Below are positions 43,300 to 55,101 of a stretch of 64,000 nt of DNA, one piece after another. A program made the translations under genes and the position numbers. Below the pieces are notes generated by a model, which worked only from the letters and a program-made list of their open reading frames with translations, did not search any database and was not told where the DNA came from. The DNA is taken from NCBI GenBank assembly GCA_017607445.1, contig JAEVHH010000004.1:3410001-3474000 (forward strand). Direction: 5' to 3'. Position 1 is the first letter of the stretch. Every line of letters starts with the position of its first letter. This stretch comes from Histoplasma ohiense (lineage: Eukaryota; Ascomycota; Eurotiomycetes; Onygenales; Ajellomycetaceae).

Positions 43300-45628
43300 A
43301 TGGCGGACGCGGAAGATAAGGCGAAAGCTGAGAAGCTTGCCGCTGCTAAGAAACGGGTACGTCTTGTGTTATATCTGCGGATAGTTTACTCTGGCGTTAT
43401 CTCCCCTTCCCCCAACTGGTAGATTGATAGATCAATTTCTGCGCAATCTTCCGCCGTGAAACCTTCCGGTTCTGCACGCGTTTGCTACAGAGTGTTTGGT
43501 TTTTACTGTTCGTTGTTGAAAAATTACAAGAATTCTAAGGGTTTAAATATTATAGGTTGCGCAGTTGCAAAAACAACAAGCGAAGGCCAGGAAGAAAGGT
43601 GCCGGGGCAGGTGAACAAGACAAAAAGGGCGAAGCGGCGTCGGCGTTGACGAAAACGGATGAGACGGAGGCTCCTCCCTCCGCCTCTTCTCCTCCACCAG
43701 TCCAGGAGGAAGAACAACAGCAACAAGAACAAGAAGAACCCTCATCCCAATCGCCCATTGTTCCTCGCGCGCCGGAATCCGACGAAACCCCAGAACCAGA
43801 ACTCTTTGCCCCGGCACCCACAAAAGAAGTGACCACTGGTGAATCCCCTTCCACACGAACCCCACACGCCCGTAAACAATCCCTATCCGTTCAATCCAAA
43901 CTTCGCTCCTCCGACTTCCGCCGCACGTCCGTCAACCAGCAGACCAGTGCTCAACCAGTCGCCCCATCTTCCAATGTCAAATCACCCACGTTACCTCCTC
44001 TTAATCCTGATGGTGACGCGGTGCCTGAGGTATTTAGGAAGCAGGCGCTGCGGCTTGAGGAGTTGGAGCGGGAGAATAGACGGCTTGAAAGGGAGCTAGA
44101 GGAAGCCGGTGCCCGGTGGAAGAAGTCAGAGGAAAAGCTGGAGGATTTGGGAGACGCGAGGGTGGAGTTGGTTGAGGTACAGGATCGGCTAGGGAGAGCG
44201 GAGAAGAGGGCGGAGGAGGTGGAGAGGCTGGTGAGTTTTTGTGTGTTTTGGATTTTAACGAAGCGTTTTATTTCATTTTCATTTCTTTTCTTTTTTTTTT
44301 TTTTTAGGCTGACATTTCAATGTGTGCAGAAAGCGGAAATCACAGTGCTACAACGGCAAAATGCGCAACTGCATAGCAAATCACGGACGAATAGCGGAGC
44401 TCCTGGGAATTCAGAGTCGCCTCAGTCAGCTTTGCTCGCTCAATTGGATTCTAAATCAGCGACGATTGAAGCCATGGAATTAGAAATATCGAACTTGCGC
44501 GCCCAGCTTAATTCTCAATCATCGACTTCGTCTGCTAGTCGGGAACAGATATCTGCTTTGGAAGACAAGCTCGCTCGGAGCGAAGCAGCACTGGAGGCAA
44601 CTGAGCGCGAGCTCACAGATACCAAACACTCCCTCAACCGTGCAGCAGAGAAAGCTGTAAAGGAAGGAGTCGAAAAAACCTCCACAGAAACTTTAATTAA
44701 GAATCTACAACGACAACTTGAAGAAGCAGAAGCCGCAAAAACAGAAGCGTATAAAAAGATCGAAACGCTCGAGAAAAAGCTCCAGGCCCTCGGCAATCTC
44801 CACAAGGAATCTGAAAACAGGAACAACGTCCGTATCCGTGAACGGGATAAATTCGAAAAAGACGCAGCGATGCTCAAGCGCAAGCTCGTCACAATCGAAA
44901 ACGAAAACCTGCGACTCCGAGAAGAGCGCGATCGCATGCGGAAACGCGAGGCAAGCAACGTTGGAGACGAGGATGTTCTCGACGAGCTCGAGGACGAGGA
45001 GCGACAGCGGCTCGAGAGACGCGTGCGCGAGCTTGAGGGTGAAAATTTCGATCTGCGCCGCGGTATCTGGAAGGAGAGGAAACGCGAGCTGTCAGAAGCC
45101 GGACACCATCGGGAGGGCGACGGCGCGGACGACGGCTATCGTGTCGGCAGCCCGTCCTCTGCTGGCGCCGGTGCCTTCGATGATATAGATCTCGTCGGCG
45201 GGGTTGCTGGCAGTGGACCCGAGCACGCCCGTCGCAAGGCTTCTCAGCAGCAGCAGAAACATTCATCGTTCACTACCGTGCTCTCAAGCGGCCTTGCAGC
45301 CTTCAGGGGAGACTCGGGTAGTCCAGTGGGTTATCATGGACACCGTAGTCGAGCTGGATCGACTAGGAGTGGTACAGGATTCTCGCGTCATCAGCTTCTG
45401 TCGGAGAAGTTGGGCGATGATGACGATGGCGATTGGGATGATGGGGATTTTGATCCGGCTGCATATGCGGCTGCCCAGGCGGCTGAGGAGAAGAAGGTGC
45501 GGGACGAACGGGTTAAGGAGATCCATAGGACATTGAAGAATTGGAAAGGGTGGAGGTTGGATTTGGTGGAGTCGAGGTATGGAGCCCAGGGGGCTGGAGT
45601 GGGACTTGGTGAGATTTTTGAGGTTTGA
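43300..45628 (+). CDS. Large coiled-coil protein (M-protein-repeat type, Golgin-like)
   Basis: Exons 43300-43356, 43556-44230 and 44330-45628; 676 residues. The N-terminus MADAEDKAKAEKLAAAKKR is basic and helical. A Pro/Glu/Ser-rich disordered part follows to about residue 175. Long heptad-repeat coiled coils run from about residue 175 to 520 (for example LEELERENRRLERELEEAGA and QREVRELEGEN-like runs). An acidic DDDDGDWDDGDFDP patch and the C-terminal KEIHRTLKNWKGWRLDLVES end the protein. Architecture suggests a scaffold or tether, perhaps at the Golgi, but I cannot name an orthologue. Intron 2 is 99 nt, in frame and free of stops, so its retention would add 33 mostly hydrophobic residues. 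Confidence 0.85.
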
Positions 45629-46259
45629 ATACCTTTAAGGTTTCAGGTATTTGTTGGATGTTGGCTGGTGATTGTTGGGTCGGGTTTTTTTATCCAGGTT
45701 TTTTTTGTTTTGTTTCCTATTGTTTTGTGATATTAGTGGAATGGCGTGGCTTGGATGGTCAAGGGGTTCCCTTACTTCTCGCTGTCTGTATACTATTGTT
45801 TGGCTATAACTATATAACCCCTGACAACCACTCTTTGCCTTCCTGAAGGTTGCCGACAATGGAAAATAAACCAACACATTCTCTAACACAATTCCGGTTC
45901 CTCAATGACTACAAAATGCCTCATTGCTGGGGCTTTCCATGAAGCGGACCGTAGTTCTCCATCATTTTTGAATTAGACGAACCAGTTAACTGCCTCAGTA
46001 AGGGTTAGGACACGAGATGACACAAAATGCTAGGTTGATAACTCTATCATTCACTGACAATTGCAACGCCCGGAGGGAAAAGAGGAAGGAAACCATGAAA
46101 AATGAAATAATATCTAATCGAAATGTTGCGAGAGACCCAAGACATACAAAAATGTAGTAAAACATTGTCCGGAAAAAGAACACGCCATGTGAATAGAGAA
46201 ATAAGAATCCCAAAAAAAAAAAAGTAGAGTTTCATTTCTCCCTTACACGCACCCACCTC
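45629..46259. other. Convergent 3' region of the coiled-coil gene and ERV41
   Basis: 631 nt of AT-rich 3' flanks. No gene recognised. Confidence 0.6.
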
Positions 46260-47682
46260 TCACTCATCCTCATCGCCAGTAACCTTCCCATTCAGCACTC
46301 CTTCCGATTTCCCTTGCCTCCTCTTCAAATTCTCCATCGCCCACGTACTAATCTGAAACAACCAACCACCAGCCACCACCACGCCGGCTAAAACATTCAC
46401 AAGTCGCACAAGTAACGCAAGCAGGCTACCCCTCTCTTCACTAACAACCAGCAGAATCGGCTCGATGTTGTATTTAAAAAAGATACCGGGGATATGATAC
46501 TGCGGATCAGGCACTTCGAGGGACTGAGAGGTGGCGGCGTACTGGTTGGTGAAGATGGTGCTCCCGCGCTCGGAGGGGCGTATTGTTGTGGGGTCTGGGA
46601 GGACGTGGTTGTAAGGGTCGACAATGCCAGCGCGCGTATAGATGGTTGGCACGACAGACAAGTAGTATTGGAATTTGAAGAAGCGGGCTGGTGTGACGGA
46701 GATGGTTTTGTCGAGGGGGTTAAGGAGCGAGGGGTAGTGTGGGCCAAAGGATAATTCGGTTACCATGTGGGAGAAATTGAATGCTAGTTTTATTTTTTTA
46801 CATCAATATTGTTTAGTTATTCAAAAGAGCGGAAGCTGGAAAAAGCCCAGGGTCCAGGTTTTTAGGAAAGAAACGTACCATCATGACTCAAATGTTCCCC
46901 GTACTCAGGATACCCATGGCCTCTCGCCGTAATATGGAAGTCACCCTGCACCTTATTCCCTTCCAGACTACCATATATCCGACACGAGTCAGCCTTCTCC
47001 CCCCTCTTCAACTTCGGGCCTTTGGGAAATTTGCGCTTGTAGCTTCTCTTCGCCTCTCCCAGCGCATGTCCAACATGTACATCTGCCTCCTGTTCCATCA
47101 AGCGCGACGAATCCTCCTCATTCAGCGTCTGGTACTCGCGCCCACCTCCACTAGTCACCCCATTCAGCTCACGATTCCAAGCCGCCCAGCTAGTTGGCTG
47201 CTTGTCGAGAAGGTCTGAGGCGAGGATTCGATCGCCCGCTGCATCCTGCACGTTGACCCGCAACGCGTCACACGTCATTGCGACGACAATGTCTAGGTTC
47301 ATCTGCAGCTCGCGCGAGACGCCCTTCTCGACGCTAAAGTGGTGGTTCTCTACACCCCGATACCAGGTGCGGAGCTCGTTCAGGGAAAGGAAGGCGCACA
47401 AGGCGAAGACGATGATGGTCCATTGGCCGCCGCGTCGAGTTGAAGTGGTATATGTGGGTTTGGTTTTAGCTATAGGTTGGTTTTTTAAAAGGTGTTGTTA
47501 GCCTTGGGAGTTTGATCTGTGGACCGTGTGAGGTGGTGGTTGGGGATATATAGCTTGGAAATAGGTTGCACAATTAAGGAGAGGAACTTACGAAAAGCAT
47601 CGAAAGTCCTCAGCCCAGATCCAATTCCGGGCCTCTCCCCAAATGCATCCTCGTCCAGTTTATGCTTCTCAAATCCGTTCAT
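46260..47682 (-). CDS. ERV41: Erv41-type COPII vesicle protein (ERGIC2 family)
   Basis: Exons 47682-47592, 47469-46879 and 46783-46260; 401 residues. The start MNGFEKHKLDEDAFGERPG leads to FDAFPKTKPTYTTSTRRGG across intron 1. TM1 is WTIIVFALCAFLSL, followed by NELRTWYRGVENHHFSVEKG. The lumenal domain includes IYGSLEGNKVQGDFHITARG and FNFSHMVTELSFGPHYPSLL. TM2 (LLALLVRLVNVLAGVVVAGG) precedes a short cytosolic tail. Known role: cycles between ER and Golgi as a complex with Erv46, retrieving escaped ER residents. The N-terminal sequence fits Erv41 better than Erv46. The tail KVTGDEDE has no KKxx signal, so retrieval probably relies on Erv46. Confidence 0.92.
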
Positions 47683-49437
47683 CGGGGCGGAGGAAACGAC
47701 GCTATATAGATCTGTACGAATTGAAAACCACCAGTGCTCGTTCAGAAAGGGACCAGCAACATGGAGGGATATAAGCTCCAATTCAAAATGAGAAAGAAAA
47801 AAATCGAATCCCCCACCCCGTCATCGGTTACTATCACGATCTGGTATCGTATAAAAATATGTAGCCAGGGTGTTCCGTGTCCAGGAGTTTGAGCTAGCTG
47901 CGGCGATTCTTTGCCTGGATGATGACTAATCAGGGTCCCGACAGGACAGGTGTCGATAAATATATGTTAGGCCACTGGGGCAAAAGAGCTCTCTCACACC
48001 AGCGCCATGCTGGTTGGTAGTAGAGGGGACGAACCAATCCAAACCCCCCAACAATATATTGTTAGTTCCAGGCGCCTTATTTTTATTTTATTTTATTTTT
48101 TTTTTTTCAAATCTCCTCATTAAGAGATCCAATCATCGCGCATTTTGTATTGGATAGCTGATAATAAATAAGTTAAATATAATAGAGGATGGTCTGTCCA
48201 TAATAGCCATCTGGTACAAATGGGTATATGTGATTATGCCCAGAAAAGAAGTGAGAAAGAGGCAAAATAGTAAAATCTAATTCGAAAAGGAGAAGAGCCT
48301 GCCCGCGAGATAATGGTGAAAAGCATATTAAACATAGCGCATTAATTAGACCAAGCCCGAACCGCAAAACACCCGAGTCAATATATGCTATATATGGACA
48401 TTGAAATGTGACATATCGAAATGGAAATGAAGAGGGGAAAATTAACAACTGGGTAGGGATAAAAATGCCAACAAGGAGAAATAAGGAAATAGACCGAAGA
48501 GGGTACAGGCAGTAACAAACAGGAGAAGAAAAGCTGGAAGGAAAATTGATAGCCTGTACCAGAAGGCTTTTCTCTTTCTCAAGTGAAAAAGGAAAACCGT
48601 CAGCGCAACAAAAGAGGTGAATGCTGTATGTCTTTTTCAAAAAAAAAAAAAAAAAAAAAAAAAAAGAAAGAAAGAAAGAAAGAAGGAAAGAAAGAGAAAG
48701 GGAAGGAAAGAGGGGATGTAAATGAATATAAGGTAGCCATAAAACCGAACGACAAACAGAAAGTGAATATGAGCGAAATTGACATGCAGCAGTCACGAGC
48801 GGGATAATCGAGTCAATGATCTTTCCAAGAAGTGTGATATATGGCATTTTGCAGATGCAAGAGGACCGAGAGATGCTAATGAAAAGATACACGATGATGG
48901 AAACTTGATAAAACAAAAAGCAACAAAGGGGAGATCAAAAGCCGAAATTAAAATCCAAAGTTTCTATTCCCGTTGGAATAAACATAGGGAAAGAGAAGCT
49001 TGTTTGATTTGCTATACATCATGAGAGACGAAAATGAGGTCCAAAGCAAAAGTGATTACTGGACGTTGGATTAAATACAACAGGCATATCAAACAATACT
49101 CGCGCGATGTATAATGACCAAGAAAGCGAGTTTTTCTTGTAGAGGAGCTGGATACAGAAATGAAGCGCAAATGCAGAGCATGGGGTATGAACTGAAAAGA
49201 AATGTGTAAATGAAATATGAAACAAGGGGAGACATTTCGAACCGTTATGACACTTTGTCAATGGAGCATATCCTTCTGCTTCCTTTTTAGGAAACATTGA
49301 TCAAGAGAACCAAGATTAATTTATGACACTACAGAAGATAGACCTCATTGTCACCGTGCTTTCTGCACCATTGAAATATTCGGGTCAGTACACTTCGTGG
49401 AGCTGCAGCAAAACCGCGACGTCGGGGAGTTCGGACT
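47683..49437. other. Intergenic region, ERV41 upstream and kinase 3' flank
   Basis: 1.75 kb, A-rich on the plus strand. Contains A27 followed by GAAA units at 48639-48715. A 247-codon minus ORF (48173-48916) runs through that tract and is rejected. No gene called. Confidence 0.55.
48639..48715. repeat. A27 plus (GAAA)n tract
   Basis: Twenty-seven A, then GAAA/GGAAA units; on the kinase gene's strand this is a long pyrimidine tract. Confidence 0.85.
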
Positions 49438-52400
49438 TCAGCTTACCAAGCTGGTCGCCGCTGCCGCTGTTGCGAGATCTGCTTTTCCACTCGTAGCCCT
49501 CGTAACCCGTGGTAAGGCAGAACCGGAAATTGGATTTCCATTAGAAGTCCGTTTTGTAGTACTGTTCGCCGCGGATACGTTTGTGGTGGCTGAACTCCGC
49601 TTTGGTCCTGTGCTTTTAATGGGTGATTGACTTGGCATGTCTCGGGGCCTTCCAGCGCCCTTGCTACTAAGGGATGGGGGATTGGGGAGCGGCCGTATCG
49701 TCGACGAAGCGGGTCCAGAGGTAATTCGCTTTCCAGGTGAGTTTATCGGAGGAAGGTGGCCCCGCGATCGAGTGGTGGACTTAATGCCCGTGATGAACTC
49801 ATGGTTTAAAGCATCATTTGGAGTGAGTCTTCGTGTTGGATCCCATCTTAAGCAACGAGTGATGAAATCTAGGAAAGCATCATCATCACACTTCAGGACT
49901 TGGCGGAGGTCTTTCGAGCTTGGCCTTCTTCTTCTCCCCTTGGATGAGACCGTCAAGCGGGGTTTCCCAAGAGAGTCGAAAAAGAGTTTTCGCCGGGTAC
50001 TTTTTTCAATGAGATGCTTTTCGGGGGGACCGAACACCTCCATAATGCATGCTAGCTGCTCTTGCTCGTTTTCACCAGGGAATATAGGATAGCCAGTGAA
50101 TAATTCCGCCAGTATACAACCCACGCTCCACATATCAATGGGCATACCATATGACATGCCCAATATAACTTCAGGGGAGCGGTAGAAGCGACTCTGAATG
50201 TACGTGTACACCTTCTCGTTTTCAAAACAGCTGGAGCCAAAGTCGATCACCTTTATTTCTGAATGCAAAGGGTGTGCTAGAAGTACGTTTTCCGGTTTCA
50301 AGTCACAGTGAATGACCTTGTTCTTATGTAAAAGGACTAAAGTACTGAGCAACTGCTTCGTAAACCGGCGGATGAGCTTGAGGGAGAATCCACGGAAGTC
50401 ATGAGCTTTGATAAACTCGTACAGGTTCATTCCTAGAAGTTCAGTCGATATACACAGATGACCACGGAAGTAGAAGCTTTGAGTAAAGTTCACTACGCTG
50501 TGACGTCGGTGAGGGTCCTATAAGCTTTGTTAGAAAAGTACGAGATAAGATGGACAGAGTGTAGATAGGGGGAAACATACCCATTCCTTAAGCTTCTGCA
50601 GAATATTTACTTCAACGAGTGCCTGCTGGTGAAATCGCTTCTTATTTCTGATGATTTTCACCGCAACGAGAGAACCGGTTTTATGGTCAACACATCGGAC
50701 CACCTGACCAAAACTTCCCTTGCCTAAAATATCCACGATTTCATAACGGTAGGCGAGGTGGTCCCCAATGACGATGTTGTAATCGCCGCGTTCATCATCA
50801 TATCCAAAATTGGCAGCTTGGGCACTAAGATCGCCGACATGCTTTTTCGCCTTGTGCGTACCGCAGAAGTAGATATCCTTAAAATCAATGATTTCGCCTT
50901 TCTCGAAGATATTCAAGCTAGCCATCTTAAGAGCCTGGCCTGGCCCAACCCGCTCCTTGGGACTTGCCCTACGCCGCAATTCTTCCAACTCTTTAGCAGC
51001 AGTCTCAAAATCTTTCCGTTTACTGCCTAGTCTTTTCATTTCTTCTTCAGCTAATAAGTCGTCACGATCAAGATTCTGGTCTTGAAGACGAAGTTTGAGT
51101 GTCGTTGATTTGGAACTCGATAGAAGTTTATGCACAGGGGATAATAAGGATGACGTCGAGCGATTCGGTTGGCTGTCTATATCGCCAGCATCCGTGGAAG
51201 GGCTAGGGTTGGGCACCAAGCTCTGGTCGCTGCTGATGCTTTGGGTCCGTTGGGCCAGACCGTTTGTGACACTCGACGTCGATGCCTTCCGTCTCGAATG
51301 CAGATAGGTAGGCTTGGTGGAACATGTGTTCTGTCCAACTGTTGATAGGCCATTCCAACTAGCTGAAGCTGGAAGTTTCGGAGGAGGCATGTTGCCATAT
51401 TTGGATGAATTGTTGCTTGGTTCCTTGATGGTGTGATGTGACTTTGTCCTCTGGTGATCCAAGCTAGGATTTCGCCGCGTGAACGACGGTGCGCTGCTCT
51501 CAGATTCGGTGTCAGCCGTCTGAGGTCCCAAACTCGACGCCTCAAGACGTGGTGAAATAGTAGCAAACTGGGTTTGAGGCCGCGGGCCGGTCAGCCTGCT
51601 CGCATTATTCCTGGAGTATTCGCTGGGAAGCTGGGGTCGAATATGAGAAAACTCGCCACCAGCCTTTGGTAACGATGAAGATACATAGGGAGAAATGCTT
51701 CTATGGTCAGACAGAATATCCAAAGGCTCAAGAGCACTTGAGCTATTTTGGGCCCGGAACCGTATTGGGTCGGTGAGGAGGGCATGATGCGAACTTGTGC
51801 TCCTGAGTTGGGTGGATGGCAGGGGTTCTTGATCGTGTATACTGTGGGAAAAGAAGCTTGCTTTAGAAGCGGTCATTGGGGTAGTCGGAGTCTTTGTCAT
51901 TATTTGGCGGGGTGGAGGTGTACGGGAAACGTGCGAGGTCGGATCCTCGGTCGCTTTATCTCGCAAAGATTCAATCTTGTTAGTCATAGGAACGCTTAGA
52001 GGCAATAAATTGAGTGGTGGGAGCTTCAATGGTTGGAGATTTTTGCGACCAATGTTTGAAACAGGTCGAGGTTTAGATTCCATCCTATGGACAACTGGTC
52101 TCGCAACATGAAAGCCATCTATTGTAGGTCCTTTGCTAGGAGTTTCAAAGCTACCAGAATCTAACTTTAAGCTATCTCTGAGTGATCCGGTTTCAGAAGG
52201 CAGGCTAGATTTTCGAACAGGAGGCAATTGGACTTCCCCTTCAGTCTTAGGCGATTCGTAAGCCTTCGGAATTGCTGGAACCGGCGGGACTTCTTCCTCA
52301 TCGTTATTAGAGGCGTTGTCTGCACGTGGTTTCGGAGTTGGCAATCTAGAGGTAGAAATATTCTGCGAAAGCCTGGGTTGCAAGGACCCGTTAGAATTCC

Positions 52401-54021
52401 GAGCAGAATTGTAACTGGTATTGGATGATAATGAAATCCCCGAACTGTAGGATTTGCGATGAGGATCAGGAGTGGTCCTTGAAGAGGAAGGGGTGACGCT
52501 TTTCCTCGGTATCATGGAAGGCGACTGGGCAGAAGAACGAGGTCTGGGAAGCACAATGTTTTGCTGTGTGGGAGGAGTATGTGGCATGGGCGGCGGTTGG
52601 GGCATCAGCGACATTCGTTTCATACGCCTAGCATCGGTAGGGCTGATCGTTCGTGCCCCTAAGCCGTGAGCATGTGGTGGCATAACAGAAATCCGCTTGG
52701 ATGACGAGGGTGTAGTCGTCCGATTTAGCCCAGTCTTGGCTGGAGTTCGAACAGCATTATTTGACGAAGACCTCAAGGGTTCTGGCCCAGTAGATGGAAC
52801 AAACAGGCTATCCCTACTATCCCTGGTTATTCGAGAAGGTGGTTGCAACGATTTTGCTTTTTGATACCTAGGTGTATTTAGAAACATTGTAGACTCGGAA
52901 GGACAACCAACATCAAAGTTTTGAGGGTTAAAATTTGGCTGGTCTGGACGATTTGCATCCGAGACTTTCCTTGCTGATAAACTTGGTCTTCGCCGCGGAG
53001 CAACGCGATCTCCATTGTCAGATATCAAGCTACCCGGTCCAATAGATTTCCTAGGCGGCCGCGACGTTGTAACAGTAGAAGATGGAGGAGGAGCGTGGCT
53101 TAGCCGACGCGGACGAGATGCAGTAGTTCCTTGAGGTTGAGTATTTCCATTTACTCCCGTTACATTCCCCACTGTGCTCCGTGAAGCATTGCTTTCTCTT
53201 CGGGCCAGCTGGCCTGTCCGCACATGGTTCCCATTTTGCGGTGGCTGTTGGCTTGACCACCTCGACGTCGATCGTGGAGCCGGTGGTTTCAAATCATAAC
53301 TGCTGGCCATAGGAAGAGGGAAATGACTTAAACTTGGTTCTTTCGACATGATACTATTATGGAAATCGTCGAAACTGATTGGCGCGAGGAACTCGCTGTT
53401 ATCGGGGGGAGTCGGACTCTCATCCTTCAATGAATCACTAGCTGTTGCTGAGCCAAAACTCAAACGGGAGCTTGAGTTTCCCGTGTGTTCGTGAGACGTG
53501 GAGGGCTGTGTGGAAGGGTTCTCGGAATACGTTTGAGGATTCGAATAATTGGTGAACGCCCTACAAATAATAGTGAACAAGGGTCACTGTTAGCTCACTG
53601 ACAAAACATAAATAAAAACACGTAAAAAATAGTTATTTGAATTTGAAAGTAAGTACCGTTTCACAGGATCTCCATTTCGCGGGCCAATTGTCGTGTTCTG
53701 CTCCCTAATCGATTGTCTTCGGCGAGTTGGGGCACCACCAGCGCGCTGCTCCGTGTTATTCCTAAAAGGCAACGAACTGGAATTGGAGCTATCCGTCGTG
53801 ATGCTACCTGAGGACGAATTTTTCTGCATCCTTCGTGACGGAGGACCCTCCACTCCTTGCACCTGCCTGTTAGTCTTCGCAGCCTGTGTTTTGGCTGAAG
53901 CGGATGACTTTTGCTGAACGGGCAAATGCCTACCTCCAGAGCCAGAATCATCGGTGTGGGGAGGCAGATTGGAGGATTTTGACTGAGGAGTCCGTTGCGG
54001 CATGCTCTTCTGTAACGGCAT
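49438..54021 (-). CDS. POM1: Pom1-type DYRK protein kinase
   Basis: Exons 54021-53657, 53560-50581 and 50517-49438; 1474 residues. The first about 1000 residues are Ser/Pro/Arg-rich and disordered, as in fungal Pom1. The DH box region precedes the kinase (YDDERGDYNIVIGDHLAYRY). The kinase domain is about residues 1060-1355: ILGKGSFGQVV (Gly loop), VAVKIIRNKKRF (Lys), VIHCDLKPENVLL (catalytic Asp), KVIDFGSSCF and YTYIQSRFYRSPEVILG, the DYRK activation loop whose second Tyr is autophosphorylated. Intron 2 splits the domain at LKEW|DPHRRHSVV. Known role: cell-tip kinase that sets polarity and the site of division and tells cell length to Cdr2. The Ser/Thr-rich C-tail ends AAATSLVS. The orthologue call rests on the DH-box and kinase sequence. 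Confidence 0.9.
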
Positions 54022-55101
54022 TTTTTTTTTTTTGTGGGGGGAAGTGACTTTATCTTTCGTATGCGGGTATGCGTGGGAAGGGATCGAAGAGCGTCCACCA
54101 GCCAGGATATCTATCTACCGCCAAACTATAGGGTATGTTCTCTTTCCCCAGATTTCCCCAGATCACACCCAATTTTTTGCTCTCTTCGCCCGCGACGGGC
54201 GACCGCCAGCCAGTGGGGACGATGAAGTATGACACGAACGGATTCTCGAAATATCAATACATCCAGTGATGTTGAGAGAGTGAAGGGGACGAACAACTGA
54301 GTTCCGGCTTTTATACGATATGCTACCGATCCATCGCTGAACATCGAACCGTTTATGGATCAGAGCGAGTCTCTGGGCCAAACGAATGTAGGACTCGACA
54401 AGGACCACGGCAAAAGAGAACGACGGGACAAGGTCAACTGTTCACGCGTTGGAAGGGAATGTGGGTCGAGATATTGAGAGGGAGTGCAAGTGATTGAAGT
54501 CAGACGTTGACTCGAGAGGTTGATGTGAGCGGAAGGTTAAGAAGGTTAAGATGGCCAAGGTCATGCCGTTGCTGCTGAGCCGGAGCTTGGTCGTTAGGGA
54601 AACCTTGAGGCTGACCCGTGTGCCCCTATAAACAAGCCGCAAACCACAGAGAATTGCCAAGGATCCTATGTTTGAAATCTAGATAATGAAGTGGCTGCAT
54701 ACTCTCTGGATACGGATTTACCAGATATCTTCCTCCACACTACGATTTAATCATCAATGGGGTGTCCCCTCCACGCTGAGTTCTGCGCTCTCTGGCTCCG
54801 TCGCGTTTTTTGATTTTGCCCCCCTGGATACTGCAGCGTCTTGGCACGCGTCCAGCTCGGGACTAGCACGGACTGCGTATGTCAGGGACAGGAATCGATA
54901 AGGGGCCGATTGTTGACATGCTGGCCAGTTGGCATGTTGACATAATTATAATACCTAGTCTAAGTTAACTATAGCATATCACAAATACTCGTACATTTGT
55001 TTCAAGTAAGAAAAATGGCGATCAAACATAACTAGTTATAGCAAATTCGCTTGCACGCTCAACATGTTAAGGGGAATCATTATAAACGGCTCGCCAGATT
55101 A
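54022..55101. other. Upstream region of the Pom1-type kinase and SLU7 3' flank
   Basis: 1.08 kb. A short T-run sits right before the kinase start on the plus strand (54021-54031). Several small ORFs could be uORFs in a long leader, but none is convincing. Confidence 0.5.

Noticed and set aside
48173..48916. 247-codon minus-strand ORF between the Pom1-type kinase and ERV41
   Set aside because: It runs through an A27/(GAAA)n tract and is Phe/Ser/Leu-rich low complexity. It has no domain and lies where the kinase 3' UTR is expected.
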